DNA of 49,960 nucleotides from an uncultured Oscillospiraceae bacterium (GTDB lineage: Bacteria > Bacillota > Clostridia > Oscillospirales > Ruminococcaceae), in contig CASFXA010000174.1 in the NCBI GenBank assembly GCA_949298535.1, positions 1 through 49,960 on the forward strand, written 5' to 3'. Shown piece by piece: positions 8,916-17,003 of the stretch; within the stretch, counting starts at the first letter, position 1, and the number at the start of each line of letters is the position of its first letter. Below the pieces are notes generated by a model. The model was given only the letters and a program-made list of their open reading frames with translations. It was not told where the DNA came from and searched no databases. Both the position numbers and the translations under genes were made by a program.

Positions 8916-9980
8916 TCAACCGATGGATGACATAATCCCCATCAGCGGCAACATTACCGATAAGAGAATCATCCCCACAATCACCGAAAGCACCGCCACC
9001 AAGGTGGGCTCCAACATGGAAACCAAGGTTCCCAGCGACTGATCGATCTCCTCCTGATACCGGTCCGCCACCCGGGTCATCACATCCTCTGAGCGGCCAG
9101 TGCGGAACCCCACGGCCAGCATCGTGGCATAAACGCCGGAAAACAAGCCTGCCTCCCCCACCGCCTGGGCAAAGGGCATCCCGTCGCTCATCTCCCGGCG
9201 CATCTGACCAATCCGCCGGCGGGTTTTTTCGCCGGTCATCAGTTTCTCGGTCATCTCCAGGGACTCATCCAAATCCAATCCGCTGGAAAGCATCATGGAC
9301 ATTGCCGACGCGAAACGCTGGGCCTCCACCTTTTGATACAAGCCTCTGGTGAGAGGAAAGCTATGGAGAAAAGAGGAAAAACGCTGTTTTGCCGCCGGGG
9401 TCCTGGACAGCAGAAAAATGCCCAAAACAATTACAGCCGCCCCGCCTAAAATCCAGCCGGCGTTTCGGCTCAAGGCGCCTCCAAACTCCATCATGCTTCT
9501 GGTGAAAGGAGAGAGCTCCCCTCCCAACTGCCGGAATACCTGGTCAAAAATCGGCAGCACCTTCACCAGCAAAACTGAAATCACCGCCGCCATCATCAGC
9601 ACCATCACCGCGGGATACCCCACAGCGGAACGAATACTTCTGGACAGGGCGTCGCTCCGGTCATAATACAGGGTCAGGGCGGACATCACCTCATCCAAAC
9701 GTCCCGCCTGTTCCCCAATGCGCATCATCTGCACGCTATAGGCAGGGAAACGGCCGCTGCGGGCCACCGCCTCGGAAAACTGCTCTCCTTCCTCCAGCGT
9801 TCCCTTCAGCTGCTCCAGCAGTTTACGATCACTGCCCTCCCCGCTGTCCTCCAGCAAAGCGTCAATTCCGTCGCCGGCGGTAATGCCCGCTTGAAACAAC
9901 AGCGCCATCTGACTGCAAAAATCAGAAAGCTCCCGGGAGGTCAACTGCCGGGGACCCTGCGTTTTTCCTTTCCCTCTCAT
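8916..9980 (-). CDS. pilC: Type IV pilus inner-membrane platform protein PilC/GspF
   Basis: A 354-residue polytopic protein with two GspF repeats: one opens with LTSRELSDFCSQMALLFQAG near residue 14, the second with FSSFLHSFPLTRGLYQKVEAQRFASAMSMML after a pair of membrane helices. A final C-terminal membrane pair ends at SSIG. PilC/GspF anchors the cytoplasmic ATPase and moves pilins into the fibre. ATG 9980 is chosen because GGGGAGGAG lies 7 bases upstream; longer in-frame starts lack a site. It is the first gene of the visible cluster. The 193 bases upstream (9981-10173) show no convincing promoter. Confidence 0.93.
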   Translation of the reverse strand: MRGKGKTQGPRQLTSRELSDFCSQMALLFQAGITAGDGIDALLEDSGEGSDRKLLEQLKGTLEEGEQFSEAVARSGRFPAYSVQMMRIGEQAGRLDEVMSALTLYYDRSDALSRSIRSAVGYPAVMVLMMAAVISVLLVKVLPIFDQVFRQLGGELSPFTRSMMEFGGALSRNAGWILGGAAVIVLGIFLLSRTPAAKQRFSSFLHSFPLTRGLYQKVEAQRFASAMSMMLSSGLDLDESLEMTEKLMTGEKTRRRIGQMRREMSDGMPFAQAVGEAGLFSGVYATMLAVGFRTGRSEDVMTRVADRYQEEIDQSLGTLVSMLEPTLVAVLSVIVGMILLSVMLPLMGIMSSIG

Positions 9981-10173
9981 CCTGCGTCTCCTCCCCAAAA
10001 CGATCCTGTCCGTCATCTTCCGGGCCTGGTGCCGGTATGGTGACAGACATCCCCGTACCGGCGGGCAGATCACCATCCGGATCAAAGCCCGCCAGCAGGA
10101 AATTCTCAGACAAACCTCATCTCAAACTATCCGGCGGCAATCAGCAGGGCAATGCCCCGCTTTTGCAGCGCTG

Positions 10174-11343
10174 TCAGTATACATACATGGTATTATAGTT
10201 GGCGCCGTTGCCGATATAGGCCATAATGTCGGAGCTGCTGTTGCCGCTGGAAGCAAAGGTGGGATCCATTCTCTTCCAGGTCTGGCCATCAAAATAGATA
10301 ATTCCGTTGACCCAACCCACTTCCTTGAGGTAGACGCTGATCCAGGCGTGATAAATGCTGCCGGCATAGCCCACATCCAAACGGGTGGGAATTCCCTGGG
10401 TGCGGAGCATTGCCGCCATTACCGCGCCGTAGTCGAAGCAAATCCCCTTTTTGGTGGAGATAATGGTATCCACGTTGGGCAGGTAGCCAAAGCTGCTGTT
10501 CTCCGCCTTATAAAAATCGTAGCTGATATTTTTGATGACCCAGTTATAAATATTAGCCACCACCGTCAGCTCATCAGGAGCCCCTGCCGCCAGCTGGGCC
10601 CCCAGTTCCGCCGTTTTGCAACCGGGCCAGAAATTGACATACTGGTTTGGATAGAGGAAGGGCAGGGTGGAACTGCGCAGCTGAACATTCAGGTGCTGAC
10701 CCAGCTCCAAAGAATACCGGTTGCCGCCAACATTCTCCAGAATATTGACTGTATAACCTCCGCTGCCCTGAGAAAACGGCAACACGTCAAATTCCCCGTC
10801 GTTATCCAGGGCATAGGTATAGGGGGTGCCGCCATCCTTGGTCACCTGGACGCGGATCTTGTTATTGCTGCCGCTGTAACGGACCATCACATAGCCTTCA
10901 GAGGTATTGGAAGCATCAATCTCCGCGCTGCCGCCGGTATAAACCACCTCGCCGGAGGCTTTCGGCACCAGCGCCACATAGCTGCCAGAGGCGGAACCGG
11001 TGCTGACGCTTTCTTCACTGGGGCCGGACTGCTGTTCCTCCACAATGGCCTTTCCTTCCTCCGTACCGGGAGAGTCGCTGGCCGGCACCTCTTCGTCCTC
11101 CAAATACAGATCTTCGAAAGGAACCTGGGGAACCTCCTGTTCCCCCTCTTCCTCCTGCGCTTGCTGTTGCTCCTCCGAAGACTCCTCTTCCGCAACGGAT
11201 GCGGGTTCGCTGTCCGCTTGTGGAACGGAGGAAGAACTGGGGGCTTGAGAGGCCGCGCTGCTGCTGCCGCAGGCCCCCATCATCACAACCATCATGACGG
11301 CCAGCAGCAAAGCCATCAGCTTGTTGCCTGTTAATTTCTTCAT
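10174..11343 (-). CDS. Transglutaminase-like lipoprotein
   Basis: A 389-residue exported protein. A lipoprotein signal ends at Cys25 (MMGAC), followed by a Ser/Glu-rich, low-complexity linker to about residue 115, a beta-rich middle region, and a transglutaminase-like domain. The catalytic triad is visible: Cys302 in KKGICFDYG, His332 in IYHAW and Asp360 in RMDPT. Such domains act as cysteine proteases, amidases or cross-linkers on surface proteins or the wall; substrate unknown. Of two close ATGs, 11343 lies 8 bases from AAAGG and is preferred over 11352. The gene follows a sortase by 58 bases on the same strand. Confidence 0.88.
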   Translation of the reverse strand: MKKLTGNKLMALLLAVMMVVMMGACGSSSAASQAPSSSSVPQADSEPASVAEEESSEEQQQAQEEEGEQEVPQVPFEDLYLEDEEVPASDSPGTEEGKAIVEEQQSGPSEESVSTGSASGSYVALVPKASGEVVYTGGSAEIDASNTSEGYVMVRYSGSNNKIRVQVTKDGGTPYTYALDNDGEFDVLPFSQGSGGYTVNILENVGGNRYSLELGQHLNVQLRSSTLPFLYPNQYVNFWPGCKTAELGAQLAAGAPDELTVVANIYNWVIKNISYDFYKAENSSFGYLPNVDTIISTKKGICFDYGAVMAAMLRTQGIPTRLDVGYAGSIYHAWISVYLKEVGWVNGIIYFDGQTWKRMDPTFASSGNSSSDIMAYIGNGANYNTMYVY

Positions 11344-11401
11344 TTCATTCACCTTTCTTTACTTGGATGAATTTCAATTTCCTTGTTTCCATATCCGCGT
11401 C

Positions 11402-12112
11402 TTATTCCAATCGGGGCCAAATTTCCCGCTGTTCCGGATGGTTTTTACAAGCGGGGAAATCAAAATTCTTCTCCCATACCACGTCCGTCAAAACACCGGT
11501 TACAATAATCCGGTTCCAGGAGGTGCCGATCGGATCGCAAGAGGTGAGGGTAAGCAGGGATTCCTCCCCGGAATAGATGGGAGACCAGTCATTGGCCTTG
11601 ACAATCTTTGTCTGCTGATATGTGTAAATATACACTTTCTCCTGCCATACCAGATAAAGATAATCCCCGTCTGTCAGTTTGTCAATATAATAAAACGGAG
11701 AGCCATGGATGTCTCTGTGCCCCGCGATGCTCACATTGGGATTTCCCCAACCGGGCAGCTGCGCGTAATCATACAGACCGGGGCCCTTATTGAGGGAAAC
11801 TTCATCCACCCCGTTTTCCACAGGAAGGTCCAATGAAAGAACCGGGATGACCAGCCGCAGGTCCCCTCCCTGATATTCCATCCTTCCATTGGTGATAAAA
11901 AGCTGATCGGTGGGATATTCATAATATTCCACCTTTGGAGGTTCTGGCTCCGGCTCCGGCTCTGACACCAACGAAACGGGCACCGACTCCGCTTGGCTGG
12001 AGGAAGACGGAACGGGAGTTTGGCGTTCCCACCAGGGCAACAGCAAACAGCCGGCGGTCAAAAGCATACATCCCGCTGCAACAACAGCCCATCCCCATGC
12101 TTTTTTTCTCAA
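11402..12112 (-). CDS. Sortase family protein (class D/E-like)
   Basis: A 236-residue membrane-anchored transpeptidase, the type that attaches sorted proteins to wall or pilus subunits. One N-terminal helix (WAVVAAGCMLLTAGCLLL) is followed by a Ser/Pro/Glu-rich stalk and the sortase fold. Catalytic residues: His132 in AGHRD, Cys192 in LTLTSCDP and Arg201 in WNRIIV. The TLTSC signature and the small size point to class D or E. Translation starts at TTG 12112, 7 bases after GGAGGAGG. No LPXTG substrate is encoded within this window; the neighbouring lipoprotein lacks a sorting signal. Confidence 0.88.
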   Translation of the reverse strand: MRKKAWGWAVVAAGCMLLTAGCLLLPWWERQTPVPSSSSQAESVPVSLVSEPEPEPEPPKVEYYEYPTDQLFITNGRMEYQGGDLRLVIPVLSLDLPVENGVDEVSLNKGPGLYDYAQLPGWGNPNVSIAGHRDIHGSPFYYIDKLTDGDYLYLVWQEKVYIYTYQQTKIVKANDWSPIYSGEESLLTLTSCDPIGTSWNRIIVTGVLTDVVWEKNFDFPACKNHPEQREIWPRLE

Positions 12113-12178
12113 CTCTGCGCCTCCTCCGTTTCAAACGCTGCACAGCAAACAGGAAAAATCTATCTGCTATTTTTTCAC

Positions 12179-12184
12179 ATTATA
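12179..12184 (-). promoter_or_regulatory. Extended -10 promoter for the sortase gene
   Basis: On the minus strand TGATATAAT gives an extended -10 (hexamer 12184-12179) about 70 bases before the TTG start; no good -35. The 455-base gap between the divergent sortase and SARP genes (12113-12567) is AT-rich and holds only these two promoters. Confidence 0.5.
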
Positions 12185-12446
12185 TCAGATTTTTCTGTAA
12201 AAAGATAGTGTTGTTTTACGCTGGGGTTTCCTGTGGAAAACGATTTTTGCTGCTGATGGATTCTGTGTCTTGAGGGACCCTTCTCATTTTTCTTTTTCGT
12301 TTTGTAAGGAAAATTTTCCAAAATTGTCATTGCTTTTGGATAAATATGTCTTATTTCAAGCGATCTATGACTATTTTTTATAGGATTTTTCAATTCAACA
12401 GGCAAAAATCTCCAAAAAAGTATGGAAAAGGCATCGTTCTCCATGC

Positions 12447-12452
12447 TATAAT
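12447..12452 (+). promoter_or_regulatory. Extended -10 promoter for the SARP-like regulator
   Basis: TGCTATAAT provides a perfect extended -10 (hexamer 12447-12452) with no recognisable -35. It lies 115 bases before the ATG at 12568, which excludes starts further upstream. Confidence 0.55.
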
Positions 12453-12567
12453 AAGTAAACATACAAGATATGTGACGTTTGACTGGCATCTGAAATTTCA
12501 TTCAACCTCGCCCATTGCCGGTCCAAAATTTGCGGGAGTTTTCCCCAAAAGAAAAGGAGGCAGAACC

Positions 12568-13797
12568 ATGGCAAATGCAAAAGAATCTGCCGCTTTTGCC
12601 GAACCCGAGATTATTTATGTATCAATGCTGGGGCGTTTTGAATTGCGTGTGGGCGAAAACACAGTAACGGATAACACCAATCGGGCTCATCAGCTGTGGA
12701 ATCTGTTGGAATATTTAGTTGCTTTCCGCAACCGGGATGTTTCCCATGAAGAGCTGATTGCCGCTCTGTGGCCAGAAGAAAGCAGCGATAATCCCGCCAG
12801 CGCGTTAAAAAATCTCATCTACCGGATCCGTTCCATTCTCGCTTCCAGCGGTATTGCTTGCGGAAAGGATTTGATCGTACACAAGCGGGGCACCTACTCC
12901 TGGAATAACCGGTTTCACTGCGTAGTGGATACAGAAGAGTTTGAGCGCCTGGCCCGGGAAGCATCTGATCTTTCCCTGCCTGTTCAGGAACGGATTGAGC
13001 GCTATTTGCAGGCTTTGGAATACTATAAGGGGGATTTTTTACCCAAGTCCGCCTTTGAAGAATGGGTTGTTCCTCTTTCCACCTATTATCACGGATTGTA
13101 CATCCGTTGTGTAACCGATGTCATTGAGCTGCTGATGGAAACCAAACGGTATGAGATCATTGTTAACGTTTGCGAGCAGGCTATCCTGATCGATCAGTTT
13201 GAGGAACCCTTCCATGAAGCGCTCATTAAGGCGCTGGTCGCCCAGGGGAAACAGCAGAAAGCCATGGCCCATTATGAACAGGTCACTTCCCTCTTCTACC
13301 GGGAACTGGGCGTTCGTCCCTCCGAAAACCTCCGGGGGCTTTACCGGGAGATCATCAAAAATGTCCATCACGTTCAAACCGATTTGGAAATGATTAAGGA
13401 GGATCTTCAGGAAGCCAGCCGAGCCGAGGGCGCCTTTTTCTGCGAATATGAAGTGTTCAAAAATATGTATCAGCTGGAAGCCCGTTCCGCAGCCCGTACT
13501 GGACAGGCCATGTTTGTGGGACTGTTGACGATGACCAACCTTTCCGGCGAGGTTCCCGATCTGAAAATGTTGGACAGCTGCATGGAAAAACTTCAAAACT
13601 GCGTGCGGGTCAGTCTGCGCCGGGGAGATGTTGTTTCCCGTTTCAGCCCTACTCAGTTTGTGCTGATGCTTCCCACCCTCACCTTTGAAAACGGACAGAT
13701 GGTGATGGAACGGATTGTCAAACGCTTCCGCCGTGATTTTCCCCGGCTTCAGGTGATGGTTCAAACCAATTTGCAGCCTCTGGATCCCGTGATGTAA
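12568..13797 (+). CDS. SARP/BTAD-family transcriptional regulator with degenerate GGDEF-like C terminus
   Basis: A 409-residue probable DNA-binding regulator. Residues about 17-110 form an OmpR-like winged helix (SMLGRFELRVGE, LWNLLEYLVAFRNRDVSHEELIAALWP, LKNLIYRIRSIL). Residues about 120-275 form the all-helical bacterial transcriptional activator domain (YYKGDFLPKSAFEEW through MAHYEQVTSLFYRELGVRPSE). The C-terminal third (GDVVSRFSPTQFVLMLP, MERIVKRFRRDF) aligns in pattern with a GGDEF domain but lacks the GG(D/E)EF motif, so it should be sensory or structural and not a cyclase. AAAGGAGG lies 7 bases before ATG 12568. The next gene, a WQG-family protein on the same strand, is a plausible target or partner. 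Confidence 0.85.
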   Translation: MANAKESAAFAEPEIIYVSMLGRFELRVGENTVTDNTNRAHQLWNLLEYLVAFRNRDVSHEELIAALWPEESSDNPASALKNLIYRIRSILASSGIACGKDLIVHKRGTYSWNNRFHCVVDTEEFERLAREASDLSLPVQERIERYLQALEYYKGDFLPKSAFEEWVVPLSTYYHGLYIRCVTDVIELLMETKRYEIIVNVCEQAILIDQFEEPFHEALIKALVAQGKQQKAMAHYEQVTSLFYRELGVRPSENLRGLYREIIKNVHHVQTDLEMIKEDLQEASRAEGAFFCEYEVFKNMYQLEARSAARTGQAMFVGLLTMTNLSGEVPDLKMLDSCMEKLQNCVRVSLRRGDVVSRFSPTQFVLMLPTLTFENGQMVMERIVKRFRRDFPRLQVMVQTNLQPLDPVM

Positions 13798-13886
13798 AAG
13801 TTCCCTGCTCTCTGGGAAAAAGAACATATTATTTTTACTTTTACATTTCAAAAATTTTCAAAAACAGTGCATTTTGTTACCGCGGT

Positions 13887-13916
13887 GTGACCGAGATATG
13901 GCATAATAAGCATAAT
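13887..13916 (+). promoter_or_regulatory. Candidate promoter for the first WQG-family gene
   Basis: Two overlapping options: TGGCATAAT, an extended -10 with hexamer at 13902-13907, or GTGACC (13887-13892) with CATAAT (13911-13916) at 18-base spacing. Either would start transcription shortly before the ribosome site at 13930. Confidence 0.4.
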
Positions 13917-13947
13917 GATAATTGCTTTAAGGGGGGAGGCACCGCCT

Positions 13948-14457
13948 ATGGTTAAAAATACTGCGCCAGTGCAGCTTGGCAGCAATGTCTCAAAAACCCT
14001 TGTGGCCGTTTCCAATGACGAGTATGGAGAACTCTCTGGTGTTTACTGCAATCCGTTTTTACCTGCGCCACAAAATTTTGGCGGATTGACAGAACTGATT
14101 GGCGGCTTAGATCGTTTTTTCAATTGGCTTGGGTTTCCGCAGGCCTTTAATGAATGTCGCTCTTTCCAAAAAGATCACAGTGAGACGCCCCATCGCGCCC
14201 AGCCACAGGAGGTTAAAAAATATATGGACGACAGCATCTTTGAAACAAAATTGGGAGAAAAAGCAACCTTCGTCATACAAGTTCAATTCCGTCAAAACTC
14301 CAGCTGGCAAGGTACGATTACCTGGACGGAGAAAAGAAAAACGCAAAAATTCCGCAGCACTTTGGAAATGATTCGTCTGATGGACAGCGCCCTGTCTGAA
14401 TGTGCCGGTGAAAAAGAAATTGCGCCTCCGGTCTCCACTTGGGGAGATGTGGAATAA
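13948..14457 (+). CDS. Uncharacterised two-part protein with C-terminal WQGTITW domain
   Basis: A 169-residue protein of unknown function, with no signal peptide or membrane helix. The N-terminal half contains GVYCNPFLPAPQNFGGLTELI and FNWLGFPQAFNECRSF. The C-terminal ~50 residues (FVIQVQFRQNSSWQGTITW, KTQKFRSTLEMIRLMDSAL) are clearly homologous to the product at 17004-17207. I recognise this architecture as a recurring clostridial hypothetical but know of no assigned role. GGGGGGAGG lies 9 bases before ATG 13948. It follows the SARP-like regulator by 150 bases with its own candidate promoter. Confidence 0.8.
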   Translation: MVKNTAPVQLGSNVSKTLVAVSNDEYGELSGVYCNPFLPAPQNFGGLTELIGGLDRFFNWLGFPQAFNECRSFQKDHSETPHRAQPQEVKKYMDDSIFETKLGEKATFVIQVQFRQNSSWQGTITWTEKRKTQKFRSTLEMIRLMDSALSECAGEKEIAPPVSTWGDVE

Positions 14458-14531
14458 TTTCTCCTCCAAAGATATGAAATGGGTAAAAAAGATCTTTCTT
14501 GTTTTAAAAGCAATTGGATGCTGAAATAATT

Positions 14532-14583
14532 CCCCCTGTCGTCAAAAAGGACATCCTTTGACGCAGGGGGATGATTTTTTTAT
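14532..14583 (+). terminator. Terminator after the first WQG-family gene
   Basis: CCCCCTG with GTCAAA pairs with TTTGAC and CAGGGGG (arms about 14532-14546 and 14557-14570), followed by ATGATTTTTTTATTTTT. Confidence 0.9.
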
Positions 14584-14585
14584 TT

Positions 14586-14886
14586 TTCTTTCCCGCTTTT
14601 TCTTTCTGGCCAGAGGTCATCCTTCGCTCGCCTTCAAGCAGTGGGGATTGATCCCCTGACCTGCTTTTTTACGAAATCAACAGTTTCCTTTATCTGCGCG
14701 GAAGCATCCCCGATATTCTCCGCTGCCACAGATAGCCGGACCATGGGCCACATCCCTTTCGGGGAGGATAGAACCTGGGCAAAAGTTTTTCCACTCCAGC
14801 TTTTCATGGTGATCGCCACCAAAATCATATATTTTCTCTCCGGGTCCGTCCTTCTCCAGCCATTTCCTTATCCCAGTCCAAAGCTC
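14586..14886. other. Gene-free stretch, possibly a decayed gene
   Basis: No confident gene. On the minus strand two overlapping frames look protein-like but incomplete: one near 14937-14780 reads FELWTGIRKWLEKD and IYDFGGDHHEKLEW, and another near 14800-14634 reads LSVAAENIGDASAQIKETVDFVKKQ. A frameshifted remnant read from the minus strand would explain this; chance would too. Confidence 0.25.
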
Positions 14887-14931
14887 AAAAGGAACCGGAC
14901 GCCCTTCAAAATGGCCTCCGGTTCCTTTTTG
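14887..14931. terminator. Bidirectional terminator
   Basis: AAAAGGAACCGGA (14887-14899) pairs perfectly with TCCGGTTCCTTTT (14917-14929), with T-runs on both strands. It mainly serves the DUF362 gene, whose minus-strand stop is 28 bases away. Confidence 0.9.
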
Positions 14932-14958
14932 CACCAAAATTATTTTTCTCTCGCGCCC

Positions 14959-16053
14959 TTATGACTCCAGCGCTCTTTCCAAATACTCCACAATATCCGA
15001 AGCCCGGGGCGGACATCCCGCCACACAATGGGTAAAATTTTTGCAGCAGCTGCCGATTCCCACCTGATCCAACGCTTTCTCCCGATAATCCTGGCCAATA
15101 TACAACGGCTCGCCCAAGCGCTCCAGCAGTCCTCTGTCCTCCAGACGCGCCAGGCTGTGGATCAGCGCGGCATAGCAGGCGGAACAGGCGGAGGAGGCGC
15201 GGACCATCCGCTCCAAACGCCTCACCCTGCGGCTGGAAACCATCCCCTGACCCTGCTGACTGTGGTTCAGTTCCAATACCAACAGCTGAGAAAGATCGCA
15301 GCAGCCGCATCCCAGCTTCGCCGCCAGTGGAATATAGGGAATCTCCTCCGGTTGGTACCCCAACAGGGAAGCTCCATAGGCATCCAGCAAAACGCTGTCC
15401 TTTCCACAGTACATTCGTCCAGCAGCTACCGGCGTTCCTCCTTCTTCAAAATCCAAATCTCCGCACAGCCCATCCACCACCGTCAGCTGACAGGGCAGCG
15501 CCTTGGCAAGCGCTGCAATGGGACGATGAAGCCCCTGCAAATGAAATTGTCTCTTGGAACGGTCGGAGATGCAGCCCTTCATATTTTTCAGCGCGCAGGT
15601 GATTCCTGTTTGACAATGACCTTTCAGGACGGGAAAATTGATGATATAATCCGCCGACAGGGCGGTTTTGGAAATCTGGATGGAAATTCCATCCACCGTG
15701 CGGGTTTCATAAGCATCCCTTTTCACATCCACCAGTTCCACGCCATAAAAACGGGCAACGCTTTCATAACCGCAAATGCGAAAGGCCTCCTGCGTATTGT
15801 CCCCAATCCAGGAGCTTTCCAAAATGATTATCTGATAGTCTCCCTTTTCCCGCAGGTACCGGATCGTTTCTCCCACAATGGCCGGGTGAGTGGTAGCGCC
15901 GGAATCCGCCGGCTTGGATACCGCCAGATTAGGCTTGAGAACCACCAGTCCCCCCGACGGAATCTCTTTCTCCGGCCGGGCCGCCTCCAGCAGCTGCCGC
16001 GTCATTTCTCCGGGATCGTTGCCATATACCACAAAGACTTCTCTTTTGTCCAT
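14959..16053 (-). CDS. DUF362-domain protein with Cys-rich C terminus
   Basis: A 364-residue cytoplasmic protein. The family core is visible: GLVVLKPNLAVSKPADSGATTHP near residues 34-56, ILESSWIG, INFPVLKGHCQTGITCALKNMKG, and DGLCGDLDFEEGGTP. DUF362 proteins often carry 4Fe-4S centres; here the tail has clustered cysteines (LGCGCCDLS, SSACSACYA, GSCCKNFTHCVAGCPP), consistent with at least one iron-sulfur cluster, although the spacing is not the standard ferredoxin pattern. Biochemical role unknown. Ribosome site AAAGGGA precedes ATG 16053. It follows the rhomboid-like gene by 12 bases in one operon. Confidence 0.85.
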   Translation of the reverse strand: MDKREVFVVYGNDPGEMTRQLLEAARPEKEIPSGGLVVLKPNLAVSKPADSGATTHPAIVGETIRYLREKGDYQIIILESSWIGDNTQEAFRICGYESVARFYGVELVDVKRDAYETRTVDGISIQISKTALSADYIINFPVLKGHCQTGITCALKNMKGCISDRSKRQFHLQGLHRPIAALAKALPCQLTVVDGLCGDLDFEEGGTPVAAGRMYCGKDSVLLDAYGASLLGYQPEEIPYIPLAAKLGCGCCDLSQLLVLELNHSQQGQGMVSSRRVRRLERMVRASSACSACYAALIHSLARLEDRGLLERLGEPLYIGQDYREKALDQVGIGSCCKNFTHCVAGCPPRASDIVEYLERALES

Positions 16054-16065
16054 CCCTTCGTCCCT

Positions 16066-16734
16066 TTACCAGGGGTTTCTGCCCCCTCCCCGCATATTTT
16101 TCCGAAAGTTTTTCCGTGTACCCCGATAGTGGAAATAGGTGCGGATAGAATCAATAAAGTCCTTTCCGAAAAACAGGAAAAAGTTGGCCACGGCAAAAAG
16201 GATCGTCACCCGGGAGGGCCAGCCTCCAGACAGGAAGCCCCAGGCGAACAGCGCCCAGTCTACCATCGCCAGATATTTCGCCTTTACCGGAAGAACAAAA
16301 AAGATCAAAAATTCCATATCCGGAAACAGTTGCGCGAAAGCCAAAAAGAGGGAAAGGTTCAGCCACTGATTGCTGCCATATCCTGTGATAAGGGCGGCGG
16401 CGACAGTAAATAACATTCCAAAGAGATAATAGATGTTAAATCGGAAGGAACCCCAGGCGCCTTCCAGAGAATTACCGATAAAATAATAAAAATAGAGGCT
16501 CACCAGCAACCAGAAAGGGCTGTTGCTGGGAGGGATAAAAATAAAGGTAATCAACCGCCAAACCTGCCCCTGAAGCAAATCGCTTCGGCTCAAATCCAAC
16601 CAGGAGATCACCGGGATATAAAGCATATACTGGAGAAAATAAACCGCCAGCATGGTGCTGCACACATACATCATCAAATTCCGGATGGCATAGCGGCCAA
16701 AGCGCAGCTGCCAACGGTTGAGCAACCTGTTCAT
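16066..16734 (-). CDS. Rhomboid-like membrane protein lacking catalytic residues
   Basis: A 222-residue protein with six likely membrane helices and a basic C-terminal tail (YRGTRKNFRKNMRGGGR). The segment QVWRLITFIFIPPSNSPFWLL, then YYFIGNSLEGAWGSFRFNIYYLFG, has the rhomboid L1/helix-2 pattern (WR and GxxxE). The active-site GxSG serine motif and the His of active rhomboids are absent, so it is probably a pseudoprotease, nearer to derlin or DUF1751-type proteins. AAAGGAG lies 7 bases before ATG 16734. It shares a transcript with the DUF362 gene, which is an unexplained pairing. Confidence 0.8.
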   Translation of the reverse strand: MNRLLNRWQLRFGRYAIRNLMMYVCSTMLAVYFLQYMLYIPVISWLDLSRSDLLQGQVWRLITFIFIPPSNSPFWLLVSLYFYYFIGNSLEGAWGSFRFNIYYLFGMLFTVAAALITGYGSNQWLNLSLFLAFAQLFPDMEFLIFFVLPVKAKYLAMVDWALFAWGFLSGGWPSRVTILFAVANFFLFFGKDFIDSIRTYFHYRGTRKNFRKNMRGGGRNPW

Positions 16735-16773
16735 GGGAACGCTCCTTTCTTCTGTTTACAAAACCTCAGTATC

Positions 16774-16802
16774 AGTATATCATCAACGAATCAGGTTGGA
16801 AA
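16774..16802 (-). promoter_or_regulatory. Promoter of the rhomboid-like/DUF362 operon
   Basis: Minus strand: TTTCCA (16802-16797), 17-base spacer, TATACT (16779-16774), about 40 bases before ATG 16734. Confidence 0.6.
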
Positions 16803-16941
16803 GTATGTCCAAAATAAATTTTCACTCCCATCACACTTTTGTCATCATAGCAGATAATTTTTACTTATTTTGTCTTATTGTGGAAGAAATTTCGTTTTAA
16901 GGAAAAGAGGTGCGGTCAGGGCGTAAAATTGCGATTTTTTC

Positions 16942-16970
16942 GTGACTTTTTTCGCCGATTCTGGTATACT
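16942..16970 (+). promoter_or_regulatory. Promoter of the second WQG-family gene
   Basis: GTGACT (16942-16947), 17-base spacer, TATACT (16965-16970) with a TGG extension. The predicted start (about 16977) lies after the upstream in-frame codons, supporting the short gene beginning at 17004. Confidence 0.65.
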
Positions 16971-17003
16971 GGAGCCAAGTTCTTGAATAATGGGAGCCGT
17001 ACA

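Noticed and set aside
9922-10113. Small acidic protein ahead of pilC
   Set aside because: Starts at TTG without a ribosome site and overlaps the pilC start in another frame; no supporting evidence.
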